A DNA stretch of 64,000 bases from Alphaproteobacteria bacterium HGW-Alphaproteobacteria-4 (GCA_002842855.1 PHEE01000003.1:1-64000); one strand, 5' to 3'; shown: positions 44,992 to 54,983, counted from the first letter of the stretch. A program made the numbers and translations. The notes: generated by a model from the letters alone, not told the origin.

Positions 44992-46110
44992 TCAATCCTT
45001 CGCAATCGGGCGGGTGGACTCGATCGTCAGGCCGTAGGCATCAAGCCCGATCACCTTGGGCCGCGCCGAATTGGTCAGCAGGATCAGTCGGGAAAGGCCC
45101 AAAGCCGAAAGGATCTGCGCCCCCAGCCCGTATTGGCGCAGGGTTTGCGGGCTGACATCGCCCGGCGCGGCAAGCTTCATTGCGATGTCGCGCAAAAGCA
45201 CCACCACGCCACGCCCCTCGGCGGCGATGGCACGCATCGCGGCGGGCAGAATGCCGGCGGCATCGGGGTTCAGCCCCAGCACATCGTCAAGCGGGTCAAG
45301 CGCATGCATGCGCACCAGCACCGGTTCTGGCGAGGAAATGTCGCCCTTGGTCAGCACGATATGCTCGGCGCCTTGGGTTTCGTCCGTGAACACACGCATT
45401 GCCCAGGTGCCACCATGCACCGAAGTCACCGCGCGCTGCGCGGTTTCGTTGACCAGATGGTCATAGCGGCGGCGGTAGGAGATCAGGTCGGAAATGGTGC
45501 CGATCTTCAGGCCGTGCTTTTGCGCGAAGGCCACAAGGTCGGGCAGCCGCGCCATGGTGCCGTCTTCGTTCATGATCTCGCAGATCACGCCCGCCGGGTT
45601 CAGCCCCGCAAGGCGCGCCACATCGACCGCCGCCTCGGTATGGCCCGCGCGCACCAGCACACCGCCCTCGCGCGCGCGCAGCGGGAACACATGGCCGGGC
45701 GTGGCGATATCGGCGGCGCCCTTGGTCGGATCAATCGCCACGGCAACAGTGCGGGCGCGGTCATGCGCGGAAATCCCGGTGGTGACCCCCTCGCGCGCTT
45801 CGATCGACATCGTAAAGGCGGTTTCGTGGCGGCTGGAGTTTTTCGGGCTCATCAACGGCAACCCGAGCGCGTCGATCCGGTCACCCGGAAGTGCGAGGCA
45901 AATCAGCCCGCGCCCGTGCATCGCCATGAAGTTGATCGCATTGGGCGTGGCCATCTGCGCCGGTATCACCAGATCGCCCTCGTTTTCACGGTCTTCGTGA
46001 TCGACCAGAATGAACATCTGGCCGTTGCGCGCATCTTCGATGATCTCTTCCACCGAAGAAATCGCGTCGCGCCAGTTTTCCTCGACCGGGCCGGGGTTCT
46101 CGAATGTCAT
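44992..46110 (-). CDS. ribB: 3,4-Dihydroxy-2-butanone-4-phosphate synthase with degenerate GCHII-like tail
   Basis: 372 aa. The N-terminal about 215 residues are DHBP synthase: V-D-H-E-D-R-E-N-E-G-D-L, R-A-G-H-T-E-A-A-V-D and C-E-I-M-N-E-D-G. The C-terminal part aligns with GTP cyclohydrolase II but lacks the zinc cysteines (V-R-M-H-A-L-D-P-L-D-D-V where active enzymes have a Cys cluster), so it is probably inactive as GCHII. The ATG at 46110 overlaps the ribE stop (ATGA). Confidence 0.94.
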   Translation of the reverse strand: MTFENPGPVEENWRDAISSVEEIIEDARNGQMFILVDHEDRENEGDLVIPAQMATPNAINFMAMHGRGLICLALPGDRIDALGLPLMSPKNSSRHETAFTMSIEAREGVTTGISAHDRARTVAVAIDPTKGAADIATPGHVFPLRAREGGVLVRAGHTEAAVDVARLAGLNPAGVICEIMNEDGTMARLPDLVAFAQKHGLKIGTISDLISYRRRYDHLVNETAQRAVTSVHGGTWAMRVFTDETQGAEHIVLTKGDISSPEPVLVRMHALDPLDDVLGLNPDAAGILPAAMRAIAAEGRGVVVLLRDIAMKLAAPGDVSPQTLRQYGLGAQILSALGLSRLILLTNSARPKVIGLDAYGLTIESTRPIAKD

Positions 46111-46706
46111 GCGTTCCACTCCGCCAGCCGCGCGACGTAGCGCGCGAGCGTGTCTATCTCAAGGTTCACCGTGTCGCCCACCGCCGCAGTGCCCCAGGTG
46201 GTCACGGATTTGGTGTGCGGTATGATGTTGACGCCAAAATCGGCGCCCGAAACTTCGTTCACCGTCAGCGAGGTGCCGTTAAGCGCGACCGATCCCTTGG
46301 GGGCGATGTAGCCCGCAAGGGCGGCGGGGGCGCGAAAGGTAAAGCGGGTGCTGTCGCCCTCGGGGGCGAGTGCGATGATCTCGGCCAGCCCGTCAACATG
46401 GCCCGAAACGATATGGCCGCCCAGCTCGTCGCCCACCCGCAACGCGCGTTCAAGGTTGACCCGGCGGCCCGGAACCCAAAGGCCAAGATTGGTCTTGCTG
46501 AGCGTTTCGGCGGAAATATCGACCTCGAACCAGTTACGCGGGGCTTCGCCCTTGGCCACAACGGTCAGACAGACCCCATCGCAGGCGATCGACGCGCCAA
46601 TCTCGAAACCCGCTGCCGGGTAGGCGGTGCCGATCCGCGCGCGCAGGTCGCCGCGCGCCTCAACCGCCAGTATCTCGCCCATATCGGTGATGATGCCGGT
46701 GAACAT
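46107..46706 (-). CDS. ribE: Riboflavin synthase alpha subunit
   Basis: 199 aa, two lumazine-binding barrels. M-F-T-G-I-I at the start, C-D-G-V-C-L-T-V, G-H-I-V-S-G-H-V-D-G and N-G-T-S-L-T-V-N identify the family. It dismutates two lumazines to riboflavin. First gene of ribE-ribB-ribH-nusB. The 167 bases upstream, shared with the divergent capsule gene, show no obvious FMN riboswitch. Confidence 0.96.
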   Translation of the reverse strand: MFTGIITDMGEILAVEARGDLRARIGTAYPAAGFEIGASIACDGVCLTVVAKGEAPRNWFEVDISAETLSKTNLGLWVPGRRVNLERALRVGDELGGHIVSGHVDGLAEIIALAPEGDSTRFTFRAPAALAGYIAPKGSVALNGTSLTVNEVSGADFGVNIIPHTKSVTTWGTAAVGDTVNLEIDTLARYVARLAEWNA

Positions 46707-46873
46707 GGCCACCCCCTTTCGCTTGCCCCTGCCTAGCCCGCGGCGGGCGCCATCGCAAGGCCCGCGCCCCGCTGCGCACGCGCGCAAGCCCTGTGCGCAG
46801 AAGCAAGATTTTCCGTGACAGCAGCGCTGTTTGCCGTAAAACGCGGCGGAGCAGCCCCACAAGGTTTTCGCAA

Positions 46874-48157
46874 ATGCCGCAGCCCGACCGGCGCTTTCTG
46901 CTTCTGCAAGGCCCGCACGGCCCGTTTTTCAGCCAGCTTGGCGCCATGCTCACCGCCGCCGGTTGCGGCGTCTGGCGGGTGGGGTTCAACCGTGGCGACG
47001 AGGTTTTCTGGCATGACCGCGCGGGCTACATACGCTTTGACGCGCCGCCCGAGGCCTGGCCCGAGGCCTGCCGCCAAATCATCGAACGCCACGCGATCAC
47101 CGACCTCGCGCTTTACGGCGATACCCGCCCGATCCATGCGCAGGCGGTGGCCATCGCCGAGGCGCTTGGCCTGACGGTGCATGTCTTTGAAGAGGGCTAT
47201 CTGCGCCCCTATTGGGTCAGCTATGAACGCGGTGGCGCCAATGGTCACTCGCGGCTGATGCGCATGAGCGTGGCCGAAATGCGCGCGGCGCTGGCGCGCA
47301 CGCAATCCGATTCGGCGCCCGCCCCCGCAAGCTGGGGTGACATGCGCCAGCACGTGTTCTACGGCGCGCTCTACCACTTCTTCGTGATGCTGATGAACGG
47401 GCGCTACCGCCATTTTCGCCCGCACCGCGATATTTCGGTGTTTTCCGAATTTCGCCTTTACCTGCGGCGGCTTTTCCTGATGCCGCTTCACACGGTCGAA
47501 CGCTGGTTGGCTGGCCTGCGCATCAGAAAGGGCGGGTTTCCCTTTCATCTCGTGCTCTTGCAGCTCGAACATGACGCGAGCTTTCGCGACCATAGCTCGT
47601 TTGGCTCAATGCCCGAGTTCATCGATCTTTGCATGCAAGGCTTCGCCGAGGGCGCGCCGCGCCACCATCACCTTGTATTCAAGGCGCACCCTCTTGAAGA
47701 CGGCCGGGTTGGCATCCGCGCTGCAATCCGCGCGGCAGCGGCGCGCCATGGCGTTACCGGGCGTGTGCATTTCATCCGTGGCGGCAAGCTTGCCGCCTTG
47801 CTTGCCGAGGCGCGTGGCGCGGTCACTGTCAACTCGACGGCGGCGCAGCAAGTGCTCTGGCGCGGGTTGCCGCTGCGCGCCTTTGGCCGCGCGGTGTTCG
47901 ACAAGCCCGAGTTCGTCTCGACCCAGCCGCTGCCAGAGTTCTTCGCCCGCCCCGACCGCCCCGACAGCCGCGCCTACCGCGACTATCGCCAGTTTCTGCT
48001 CGAAACGAGCCAGATCCCCGGCGGCTATTATTCGGCGCGCGGGCGGCGGCAATTGATGCGCCAGATCGTTGATCTGATGCTCGCTGCGGAAGACCCCTAT
48101 GACGCGCTGACCTCAGGCAAAGCGGCACCACGGCAACAGTTGCCGGGCATGAAATAA
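46874..48157 (+). CDS. kpsS: KpsS-like capsule polysaccharide Kdo transferase
   Basis: 427 aa. Capsule_synth-family protein: F-L-L-L-Q-G-P-H-G-P-F-F, V-F-E-E-G-Y-L-R-P-Y-W-V-S-Y-E, and K-A-H-P-L-E-D-G. KpsS and KpsC build the poly-Kdo linker that joins capsular polysaccharide to lipid. Start at 46874. It begins a plus-strand cluster with a Wza/KpsD-like exporter and KpsC. The ABC transporter genes kpsM, kpsT and kpsE are not here. Confidence 0.9.
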   Translation: MPQPDRRFLLLQGPHGPFFSQLGAMLTAAGCGVWRVGFNRGDEVFWHDRAGYIRFDAPPEAWPEACRQIIERHAITDLALYGDTRPIHAQAVAIAEALGLTVHVFEEGYLRPYWVSYERGGANGHSRLMRMSVAEMRAALARTQSDSAPAPASWGDMRQHVFYGALYHFFVMLMNGRYRHFRPHRDISVFSEFRLYLRRLFLMPLHTVERWLAGLRIRKGGFPFHLVLLQLEHDASFRDHSSFGSMPEFIDLCMQGFAEGAPRHHHLVFKAHPLEDGRVGIRAAIRAAAARHGVTGRVHFIRGGKLAALLAEARGAVTVNSTAAQQVLWRGLPLRAFGRAVFDKPEFVSTQPLPEFFARPDRPDSRAYRDYRQFLLETSQIPGGYYSARGRRQLMRQIVDLMLAAEDPYDALTSGKAAPRQQLPGMK

Positions 48158-48238
48158 CTCCGCTGGCATATTGTCGCGGGATTCGCTAGTGTTACAGGCA
48201 AAACTTGAGGCAGTTTCCCGGCAAGAGGAGCCCGAGCA

Positions 48239-49372
48239 GTGAAAGTTTCGGCCAAGAGGGGCGCGCGTGCAGCGGCCCTGTTAATGCTTGTCGCGGCGGT
48301 CGCGGCCTGTGCCCTGCCCCGCTCTGGGCCCAACAAGCGCGAAATATTCGCCGGTTCCGTGCAGCGCGAGGGCGACGCCTTCGTGATCGAGGTCAACGAT
48401 TATGTCACCCGCGCCACCGCTGTGGTGCCCGCGTTCGGCTTTTCCGAAGCGTTCCAGCGCGCGGGGGTTGTCGGATCTGACACCATCAATCCGGGCGACA
48501 CGCTTGGCCTGACAATCTGGGAAAACGTTGATGACGGGCTTCTGGCCAACCGCGGCGCCAAGACCACGCAACTAACCGAAGTGCAGGTCGATGGCGCCGG
48601 GTTCATCTTCGTACCCTACGCCGGGCGGATCAAGGCAGCGGGCAATTCGCCCGAAGCACTGCGCCAGCTGATCACCCAAAAGCTTGACACCCAGACCCCC
48701 GAACCGCAGATCATGGTCACACGGATGGCGGGCAACGGTTCGACTGTGTCGGTGATGGGCACGATCGGCGGGCAAGGCGTCTATGCGATCGAACGCCCCA
48801 CGCGCACGCTTTCCGCGATGATCGCGCGCGCAGGCGGCGTTACGGTCAAGCCTGAAATCGCGCGCATCACCGTGAAGCGCGGCGGGCAAAGTGGCACCAT
48901 ATGGCTGCGCGATCTTTATGAAAATCCCCGCATGGACATTGCGTTGCGGTCGGGCGACGTGATTTTGGTGGAAGAAGATACCCGCGCCTTCACTGCACTT
49001 GGTGCCACTGGGGCACAGGCCCGGGTGCCGTTTGATTCGCAGGCGCTTTCTGCGCTTGAAGCGATTGCAACGGTGGGCGGGCTCAATTCGCAGCTGGCAG
49101 ATCCCAAGGGCGTATTCGTGTTCCGCAACGAGCCTGCCGAAATCGCAAATATCGTGCTTGGGCGCAACGATCTAATCGGCGCGCAGCGGATGGTCTATGT
49201 GCTCAACCTGACCGAGCCGAACGGCATGTTCATGGCCCGCGATTTTGTCATCCGCGACGGCGATACCGTCTATGTAACCGAGGCGCCCTATGTGCAGTGG
49301 CAAAAGACTCTTTCCGCCATCATAGGCCCGCTTCAAACCGCCAACACATTGAACACGCTCGCAGGAAACTGA
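48239..49372 (+). CDS. Outer-membrane polysaccharide export lipoprotein (Wza/KpsD-like)
   Basis: 377 aa, GTG start at 48239 behind AGAGGAGC. Lipobox V-A-A-C near residue 24. A Poly_export domain (I-N-P-G-D-T-L-G-L-T-I-W-E, about 80-165) is followed by SLBB-type beta-grasp domains (G-G-Q-G-V-Y-A-I, and around G-G-L-N-S-Q). Such proteins form the outer-membrane channel for capsule. Coupled to kpsC (TGATG). Confidence 0.9.
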   Translation: MKVSAKRGARAAALLMLVAAVAACALPRSGPNKREIFAGSVQREGDAFVIEVNDYVTRATAVVPAFGFSEAFQRAGVVGSDTINPGDTLGLTIWENVDDGLLANRGAKTTQLTEVQVDGAGFIFVPYAGRIKAAGNSPEALRQLITQKLDTQTPEPQIMVTRMAGNGSTVSVMGTIGGQGVYAIERPTRTLSAMIARAGGVTVKPEIARITVKRGGQSGTIWLRDLYENPRMDIALRSGDVILVEEDTRAFTALGATGAQARVPFDSQALSALEAIATVGGLNSQLADPKGVFVFRNEPAEIANIVLGRNDLIGAQRMVYVLNLTEPNGMFMARDFVIRDGDTVYVTEAPYVQWQKTLSAIIGPLQTANTLNTLAGN

Positions 49373-51405
49373 TGGGCGCGACGCCGCGCAGCGAGGCCGC
49401 CGAGGCAATTCCTCGGCGGCTTTTTGCATACAACGGTGGCTTTCTGGCGCCGCAACTGCGGCGGATACTCGCACTTGCCGGGCACGAGCTGCGGTTGGGC
49501 CTGCCCGGCAAAGCCGATGCCGTGGTGGTCTGGGGCCGCAGCCCCACGGCCTGGCGCGGCGAACGTGTCGCGGCGCATCGCGGCGTGCCCGTGGTTCGCA
49601 TTGAAGATGCGTTCCTGCGCTCGATCCGCCCGGGGCGGTCGGGTGATGCGCCGACGGGGCTGCTGATAGACCCGCTCGGTGTGCATTTCGACAGCGCCGT
49701 TCCGTCTCGGATCGAGGCGCTTCTGGCCCGCGCGCCACTGGACGATTCAGACCTTTTGCGACGTTCCCGCGAGGGAATTGCGCGGCTACAGGCCTCTGAT
49801 CTTTCAAAATACAATAATTTCGACCAATCGGAACCAGTGCCCGATCCCGGCTATGTGCTGGTGGTCGATCAAACCGCAGGCGATGCCTCGATCACCCACG
49901 GCGGCGCGAAAGCCACCACCTTCCGTGAGATGCTGGTGGTCGCGCAGATCGAAAATCCGGGCGCGCGGATTGTCGTCAAGGCACACCCAGAAACAGCGAT
50001 GGGCCTGCGCACCGGGCACTACGGCGCCGATATCGCATCGGGCCGGATCACCTTGCTTACAGCACAGGTTTCACCCTGGCGCCTGCTGGAAGGCGCAATC
50101 GCGGTTTATACCGTTGCGTCGCAGCTCGGCTATGAGGCAATCTTGGCGGGGCACAAGCCGCGGGTCTTCGGGCAACCCTTCTACGCGGGCTGGGGCCTGA
50201 CTTCCGACGAAAACCCGGTGGCGCGGCGCCACCGCACCCTGACGCGGGCGCAGATTTTCGCCGTGACGCATATTCTCGCGCCGGTCTGGTACGACCCCTG
50301 CCGTGACCGTCTATGCAGTTTCGAAGAGGTCCTCGATACCCTCGAAGCCTCGGTGCGCGCCTATCGGGAAGACCGCCGCGGCTATGTCGCGGTCGGAATG
50401 CGGCTCTGGAAGCGGCGCGCGCTGCAACAGGCGTTCGGGCACGCGCGGCGGCTGGAGTTTGAAAACACGCCGGCCCGGGCGATCGCCAAAGCCCGCGCCG
50501 GCGGACGCGGGTTACTTGTCTGGGCAGGCAAAGAGACGCCAGAGTTGTGCGCGAGCGGCCTGCCACTGGCGCGGATCGAAGACGGCTTTTTGCGCTCACG
50601 CGGGCTGGGTGCCAATCTGGTACCGCCGCTGTCGCTCGTGCGCGACCTGCAGGGCATCTACTATGACCCCGCCCACGCGTCAGACCTGGAAGCGCTGATT
50701 GCGGCGCCCGCGCCTGCGGGCGCGCGCCGCGCGGAAAATCTGGTCCATGCACTCCGAAAAGCGCGCCTGTCGAAGTACAACATCGCCGCAGGGCCGCTGC
50801 CGGATTTGCCCATCGGGCATCGAATTCTAGTGCCAGGTCAGGTCGAGGACGATGCTTCGATCAGGTCTGGTGCGCCAGCAGAATGCACAAATCTGGCTTT
50901 GCTAGCGCGCACTCGCCAAGAAAACCCCAACAGTATTGTCATTTTCAAACCTCACCCGGATGTTGAGGTCGGCTTGCGCCCCGGCGCGGTTGATGACGCT
51001 GAAGCGTTGCGGTACGCCAACATCATCACCCGTGCGGCGGACCCCATCGCGCTGATCGACGCCTGCGACGAGGTCTGGACAATGACCTCTCTGCTCGGGT
51101 TCGAGGCCTTGCTGCGCGGCAAACCGGTAACCTGCCTCGGCATCCCGTTCTACGCCGGCTGGGGGCTTACGCGAGACCGCGTCGCCACACCGGCGCGGCG
51201 CAGCGCAAGGCCCGATTTGCTGCAACTTGCGCATGCCGCGTTGATTGCCTATCCGCGCTACTTCGACCCGGTAAGCCGCCACCCCTGCCCGCCCGAGGTG
51301 GTCGTTGCGCGACTCGCCACAGGCAAACTGCCCAAAGCGGGCGCCGCCAACCGGGTGTTGGCAAAGCTACAGGGATTGTTCGCAACTACGCCGTTCTGGC
51401 GCTGA
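49372..51405 (+). CDS. kpsC: KpsC-like capsule polysaccharide Kdo transferase (two GT modules)
   Basis: 677 aa. Two related Capsule_synth modules: the first with L-R-S-I-R-P-G-R-S and Y-A-G-W-G-L-T-S-D-E-N (about 270-290), the second with F-L-R-S-R-G-L-G-A-N-L and Y-A-G-W-G-L-T-R-D near residue 595. KpsC has two beta-Kdo transferase sites that alternate 2-4 and 2-7 linkages. Start at 49372 overlaps the exporter stop by one base. It converges with ribD, 8 bases apart. Confidence 0.92.
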   Translation: MGATPRSEAAEAIPRRLFAYNGGFLAPQLRRILALAGHELRLGLPGKADAVVVWGRSPTAWRGERVAAHRGVPVVRIEDAFLRSIRPGRSGDAPTGLLIDPLGVHFDSAVPSRIEALLARAPLDDSDLLRRSREGIARLQASDLSKYNNFDQSEPVPDPGYVLVVDQTAGDASITHGGAKATTFREMLVVAQIENPGARIVVKAHPETAMGLRTGHYGADIASGRITLLTAQVSPWRLLEGAIAVYTVASQLGYEAILAGHKPRVFGQPFYAGWGLTSDENPVARRHRTLTRAQIFAVTHILAPVWYDPCRDRLCSFEEVLDTLEASVRAYREDRRGYVAVGMRLWKRRALQQAFGHARRLEFENTPARAIAKARAGGRGLLVWAGKETPELCASGLPLARIEDGFLRSRGLGANLVPPLSLVRDLQGIYYDPAHASDLEALIAAPAPAGARRAENLVHALRKARLSKYNIAAGPLPDLPIGHRILVPGQVEDDASIRSGAPAECTNLALLARTRQENPNSIVIFKPHPDVEVGLRPGAVDDAEALRYANIITRAADPIALIDACDEVWTMTSLLGFEALLRGKPVTCLGIPFYAGWGLTRDRVATPARRSARPDLLQLAHAALIAYPRYFDPVSRHPCPPEVVVARLATGKLPKAGAANRVLAKLQGLFATTPFWR

Positions 51406-51413
51406 CGTTTCGT

Positions 51414-52508
51414 TCAATCATTGAACGGCTTCGACCGCCGCCAACGATGCAGCATGTCGTCGCCGACCCGCCGATGGTCGGTGATGCAAAAATCGGGCGC
51501 GCGGGGCAGCGTTATTCCCGCCAGCGCCGCCACCGAAGCCGCCCCGCCAGCGCCAAACACCCGGCCCGCCGAGATGCAGACAAGTTCATCTACCAGACCC
51601 GCCTCGATCAGCCCGGCGGCGAGTGTGCCGCCGCCCTCGCAAAGCACCCGTGTCAGACCCGCAGCGCCAAGCCGCTGCATCGCGTCCGCAAGATCGACGC
51701 GCCCGTCCACGCCGGTGGCACAGCCAATGAGGTGCAACCCCGGCATCGGGCGCGCGGGCGCACTGTGGCAAAGCCAGACCGGAACCTCGGCCGAAGTTCG
51801 CACCAATGCGCTGTCAGGGCGCAATCGTAGCTTGCTATCCACAACGATTCTAACGGGTTGCCGGACAATTCCAAGATCGCGCACGGTCAGAACGGGGTCA
51901 TCCGCCAACGCCGTTCCGATGCCCACCATCACCGCGTCATGCTGCGCCCGCATCAGGTGCACGGCGCGGCGCGCCTCGGGCCCGGTGATCCAGCGGCTGG
52001 CGCCCGAAGCCGTTGCGATACGGCCATCGAGCGTCAACGCGAGCTTGAGCGTCAGCCACGGTCGCCCAGTGGTCACGCGCGAAAAGAACCCTGCGTTAAG
52101 CGCCCGCGCCTCGGCCCCTAGCACACCCTCGACCACCTCGATCCCCGCCGCGCGCAACATCGCATGGCCGCGTCCTGAAACGCGAGGGTCAGGGTCGGTG
52201 GCGGCAGAGATCACGCGCGAAACCCCCGCCGCAATCAGCGCCGAGGCGCAGGGCGGTGTTGCCCCGTGATGCGCGCAAGGCTCCAAGGTCACATAGGCCG
52301 TAGAACCAGCCGCAGCAGCGCCGGCCTGGGCAATTGCGCGCACTTCCGCATGCGGTCTGCCGCCCGGCTGGGTCCATCCGCGCCCAACAATGGTTGAGCC
52401 TTTAACTATCACGCAGCCAACCGCCGGGTTGGGCGCAACATTGCCCACCCCCCGCCGCGCCAGGCCCAAGGCAAGGGCCATGAAGCGGCGATCAGCCTCG
52501 GGGCTCAC
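51414..52508 (-). CDS. ribD: Bifunctional riboflavin biosynthesis deaminase/reductase RibD
   Basis: 364 aa. N-terminal cytidine-deaminase-like domain with H53-A-E55 and C78, C87 as zinc site, then a reductase domain ([34 protein letters not shown]). It carries out the second and third steps from GTP. The start is a GTG that overlaps the nrdR stop (GTGA). The capsule genes separate it from the other rib genes. Confidence 0.95.
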   Translation of the reverse strand: MSPEADRRFMALALGLARRGVGNVAPNPAVGCVIVKGSTIVGRGWTQPGGRPHAEVRAIAQAGAAAAGSTAYVTLEPCAHHGATPPCASALIAAGVSRVISAATDPDPRVSGRGHAMLRAAGIEVVEGVLGAEARALNAGFFSRVTTGRPWLTLKLALTLDGRIATASGASRWITGPEARRAVHLMRAQHDAVMVGIGTALADDPVLTVRDLGIVRQPVRIVVDSKLRLRPDSALVRTSAEVPVWLCHSAPARPMPGLHLIGCATGVDGRVDLADAMQRLGAAGLTRVLCEGGGTLAAGLIEAGLVDELVCISAGRVFGAGGAASVAALAGITLPRAPDFCITDHRRVGDDMLHRWRRSKPFND

Positions 52509-52972
52509 TCGTCGGCGCCACCTTGCGGGCGCAACTCGGAAACGAACTTGTCAAAGTCGTCTGCAGCCTGGAAGTTCTTGTAAACGCTTGCAAACCGCAC
52601 GTAAGATACGGTGTCGATCCGGGCCAGCGTCTCCATCACGATCTCGCCGATCACCTTCGAGGCAATGTCTGTTTCGCCAAGGCTTTCCAGACGCCGCACA
52701 ATGCCCGAGATCATCTGATCCACGCGCTCGGGGTCAAGCGGGCGTTTTTGCATGCTGATGCGGATTGATCTTTCCAGCTTGCTGCGATCAAAATCTTCGC
52801 GTTTGCCCGAGTTCTTGATAACGACAAGATCGCGCAACTGCACCCGTTCATAGGTGGTGAAGCGGCCACCGCAAGCGGGGCAGAATCGACGCCGCCGGAT
52901 CGCTACATGATCTTCGGCCGGGCGGCTGTCTTTGACCTGAGTATCAACATTACCGCAGAAAGGGCAGCGCAT
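52505..52972 (-). CDS. nrdR: Transcriptional repressor NrdR
   Basis: 155 aa. Zinc ribbon C3, C6, C31, C34, then an ATP-cone domain (about 49-139, [16 protein letters not shown]). It senses ATP/dATP and represses ribonucleotide reductase genes. Start at 52972, since a longer start at 53014 would displace the zinc ribbon from the N-terminus. First gene of nrdR-ribD. Confidence 0.97.
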   Translation of the reverse strand: MRCPFCGNVDTQVKDSRPAEDHVAIRRRRFCPACGGRFTTYERVQLRDLVVIKNSGKREDFDRSKLERSIRISMQKRPLDPERVDQMISGIVRRLESLGETDIASKVIGEIVMETLARIDTVSYVRFASVYKNFQAADDFDKFVSELRPQGGADE

Positions 52973-53070
52973 CGCGTTTTCCTTGGTGCCAATGGAAGTG
53001 TTATCCACAGGCACTATAGGGCAGCCGCGAGGGCTTGGGTAGGGGGCAATTCCGCCCCAATATCTAGTGT

Positions 53071-53994
53071 TCAGGCAACCTTGGGGCCAAATTGGCGGCG
53101 GCCTTGCTGCCCATTCCAGAAACCGTTCGAAAATGGCGCAGGCATGGCAAGCGTTGCCAGCCGCGCGTCAGATTCGGCCGCGTCAATCGCGCCGCTGACA
53201 CGGTCGGCATAGACCCGCGCCACCGCGACCATATCAACCCGCTGCGGCAACAGGCGGAATTGCGTGACCCCCATTGTCTGCATCTGAGAGATTTCGGCGG
53301 CCAGGTTGACATAGCTGTGCGACAGGGTCTGGATGCCATTGATGGTCAAAAAAGACTGCCCGGTGACGGTTTTCAGCGGCATTCCGTCGGGGTCTTCCTC
53401 GCAGACGAACTGGCAGTTGTCCTTGGTGCGGCAATGCGCGCGGGCGTGGTAGCAGCGCGCCGAAACGGCAAGCGAGGCGCGGCCGAACACCTGCACTTCA
53501 ATTCCGACGCCCAAGCCCTTGGCCGCCTTCGCCATTTCACCCACCACCGCGGCGGGAAGCTCGACCGGAAGGCTGAAATGCGTGGCGCCCTTGCCCGCAA
53601 GATAGCGCATGGTTTCTTCGTTGTAGATATTCATCAGCGGGCCGACGCGGTGCGGGCGCTCGGCCACATCCAGAAGCCCGGCGGTGTTGTTGATCTCGAT
53701 CTCGTGGCCTTCGGTTTCGCAGATCGCGGCCAACATCTCGCGCTCGCGTTTCAGCACCACCTCGGAAAGCGACGACAGCACCACCTGCTTGCCGCCGCGC
53801 TCCAGCCGTTCGATGATTTCGGGATAGTCGCCTTCGAAATAGGGCGTACGTTTCGAACAGATGACTTCGCCAAGGTAGACCGTGCCCACCGGCGCCTCAT
53901 CGGCGATACGGGCGTAAAAATCGCGCCGCTCTTCGGGCTTCCAGTGGTAGATGATGGGGCCGAGGGTGAGGCTTTGCATCGGGGTCACCGCCAT
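53071..53994 (-). CDS. ubiV: O2-independent ubiquinone biosynthesis protein UbiV (U32 family)
   Basis: 307 aa. With UbiU it hydroxylates the ubiquinone ring without oxygen, using prephenate as oxygen donor. The candidate [4Fe-4S] ligands C46, C181, C194 and C198 are in place (G-E-V-I-C-S-K-R and C-Y-H...C...C-Q-F-V-C). It overlaps ubiU by 10 bases. Third gene of ubiT-ubiU-ubiV. Confidence 0.93.
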   Translation of the reverse strand: MAVTPMQSLTLGPIIYHWKPEERRDFYARIADEAPVGTVYLGEVICSKRTPYFEGDYPEIIERLERGGKQVVLSSLSEVVLKREREMLAAICETEGHEIEINNTAGLLDVAERPHRVGPLMNIYNEETMRYLAGKGATHFSLPVELPAAVVGEMAKAAKGLGVGIEVQVFGRASLAVSARCYHARAHCRTKDNCQFVCEEDPDGMPLKTVTGQSFLTINGIQTLSHSYVNLAAEISQMQTMGVTQFRLLPQRVDMVAVARVYADRVSGAIDAAESDARLATLAMPAPFSNGFWNGQQGRRQFGPKVA

Positions 53995-54983
53995 TTCTTG
54001 GTCTTGAACGCGCCTTCGGTCTGCTTTTGCCCTTCGGTCAGCGCAATCAGATCGGCAAGTTCGGGTTCCTGACCGGCAAGGATGGAATCGACTGCCTTGC
54101 GGAAGGCCGAAACCGCGCTTTTCACATAGGCGCGCGAGCGTTGGCGCCCCTCGATCTTGAACGCGTCCACCCCGGCCTCGATCAGCGCGGGCAAGAGCGC
54201 GGAAAGGTTGAGGCTGATCGGTTCTTCAAAGGCGTAGTAGGCATCTGGGCGGTTCGGGGCATTGTAGCGGCCCTTGCAGATGGTGGGGTAGCCCGCCTGT
54301 TCATCCGGGGCAAAGCTGTCGATGGTGAATTCGCCCAGCCTGGTCGTCACAGAGCCATCGGCCTGCTTGTCGTAATGCACATCGGCGGCGGGCGAGCAAA
54401 CCCCGTCCATATTGGTCGAAAGCCCGGTGACATAGTTGGTCAGGCTGCAGCGCCCCTCAACCATCAGCCCGTGGTTGCCGAAGATGAAGGTCTCGATCTC
54501 GCAGGGAATTTCCCCCGCCAGCTTCTTGATTTCGGGCACGGTCAGGATGCGCGGCAGCACCACCCGCTTCACCCCGAATTCGCGCGCGTAATAGCGGATC
54601 GCCTCGGGGCTGGAGGCGGCGGCTTGCACCGAAAGGTGCAGGCGGATGTTCGGGTAGGTGCGTTTCACATAATCGGCCACGCCGATGTCGGCGACGATGA
54701 AGGCATCGACCCCGAACTTCGCCCCCATATCCACCGCCTCACGCCAGAGGTTGAAGCGGCCGGCGGTGGGAAAGGTGTTGACCGCAAGCAAAACCTTGGT
54801 GCCGTGGTCATGGGCATGCGCGACCGAGGCCTGCATTTCTTCGGGGGTAAAGTTCAGACCCGGAAAGTTGCGCGCGTTGGTGGCGTTCTGAAAGCCGCAA
54901 TAAACGGCGTCGGCACCCGCTTCGACAGCGGTTCGCAGGGCGGCAGGGGTGCCCGCCGGGCAGACGAGTTCGGGGCGTTTCAT
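53985..54983 (-). CDS. ubiU: O2-independent ubiquinone biosynthesis protein UbiU (U32 family)
   Basis: 332 aa. Peptidase-U32 fold without protease role; partner of UbiV. L-V-C-P-A-G-T-P and D-A-V-Y-C-G-F open the protein. Probable cluster cysteines are C179 (G-R-C), C196 (G-V-C) and C236 (T-I-C-K-G-R-Y). The fourth position used in E. coli UbiU reads F-G-N-H-G-L here, with no Cys, though C161 lies just before. It overlaps ubiT by 4 bases. Confidence 0.93.
   Translation of the reverse strand: MKRPELVCPAGTPAALRTAVEAGADAVYCGFQNATNARNFPGLNFTPEEMQASVAHAHDHGTKVLLAVNTFPTAGRFNLWREAVDMGAKFGVDAFIVADIGVADYVKRTYPNIRLHLSVQAAASSPEAIRYYAREFGVKRVVLPRILTVPEIKKLAGEIPCEIETFIFGNHGLMVEGRCSLTNYVTGLSTNMDGVCSPAADVHYDKQADGSVTTRLGEFTIDSFAPDEQAGYPTICKGRYNAPNRPDAYYAFEEPISLNLSALLPALIEAGVDAFKIEGRQRSRAYVKSAVSAFRKAVDSILAGQEPELADLIALTEGQKQTEGAFKTKKWR

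Noticed and set aside
44080..46140. 686-codon plus-strand frame opposite nusB-ribH-ribB
   Set aside because: It crosses three conserved genes on the other strand and has no domain.
46707..46873. FMN riboswitch upstream of ribE
   Set aside because: The conserved RFN-element words could not be found in the gap.
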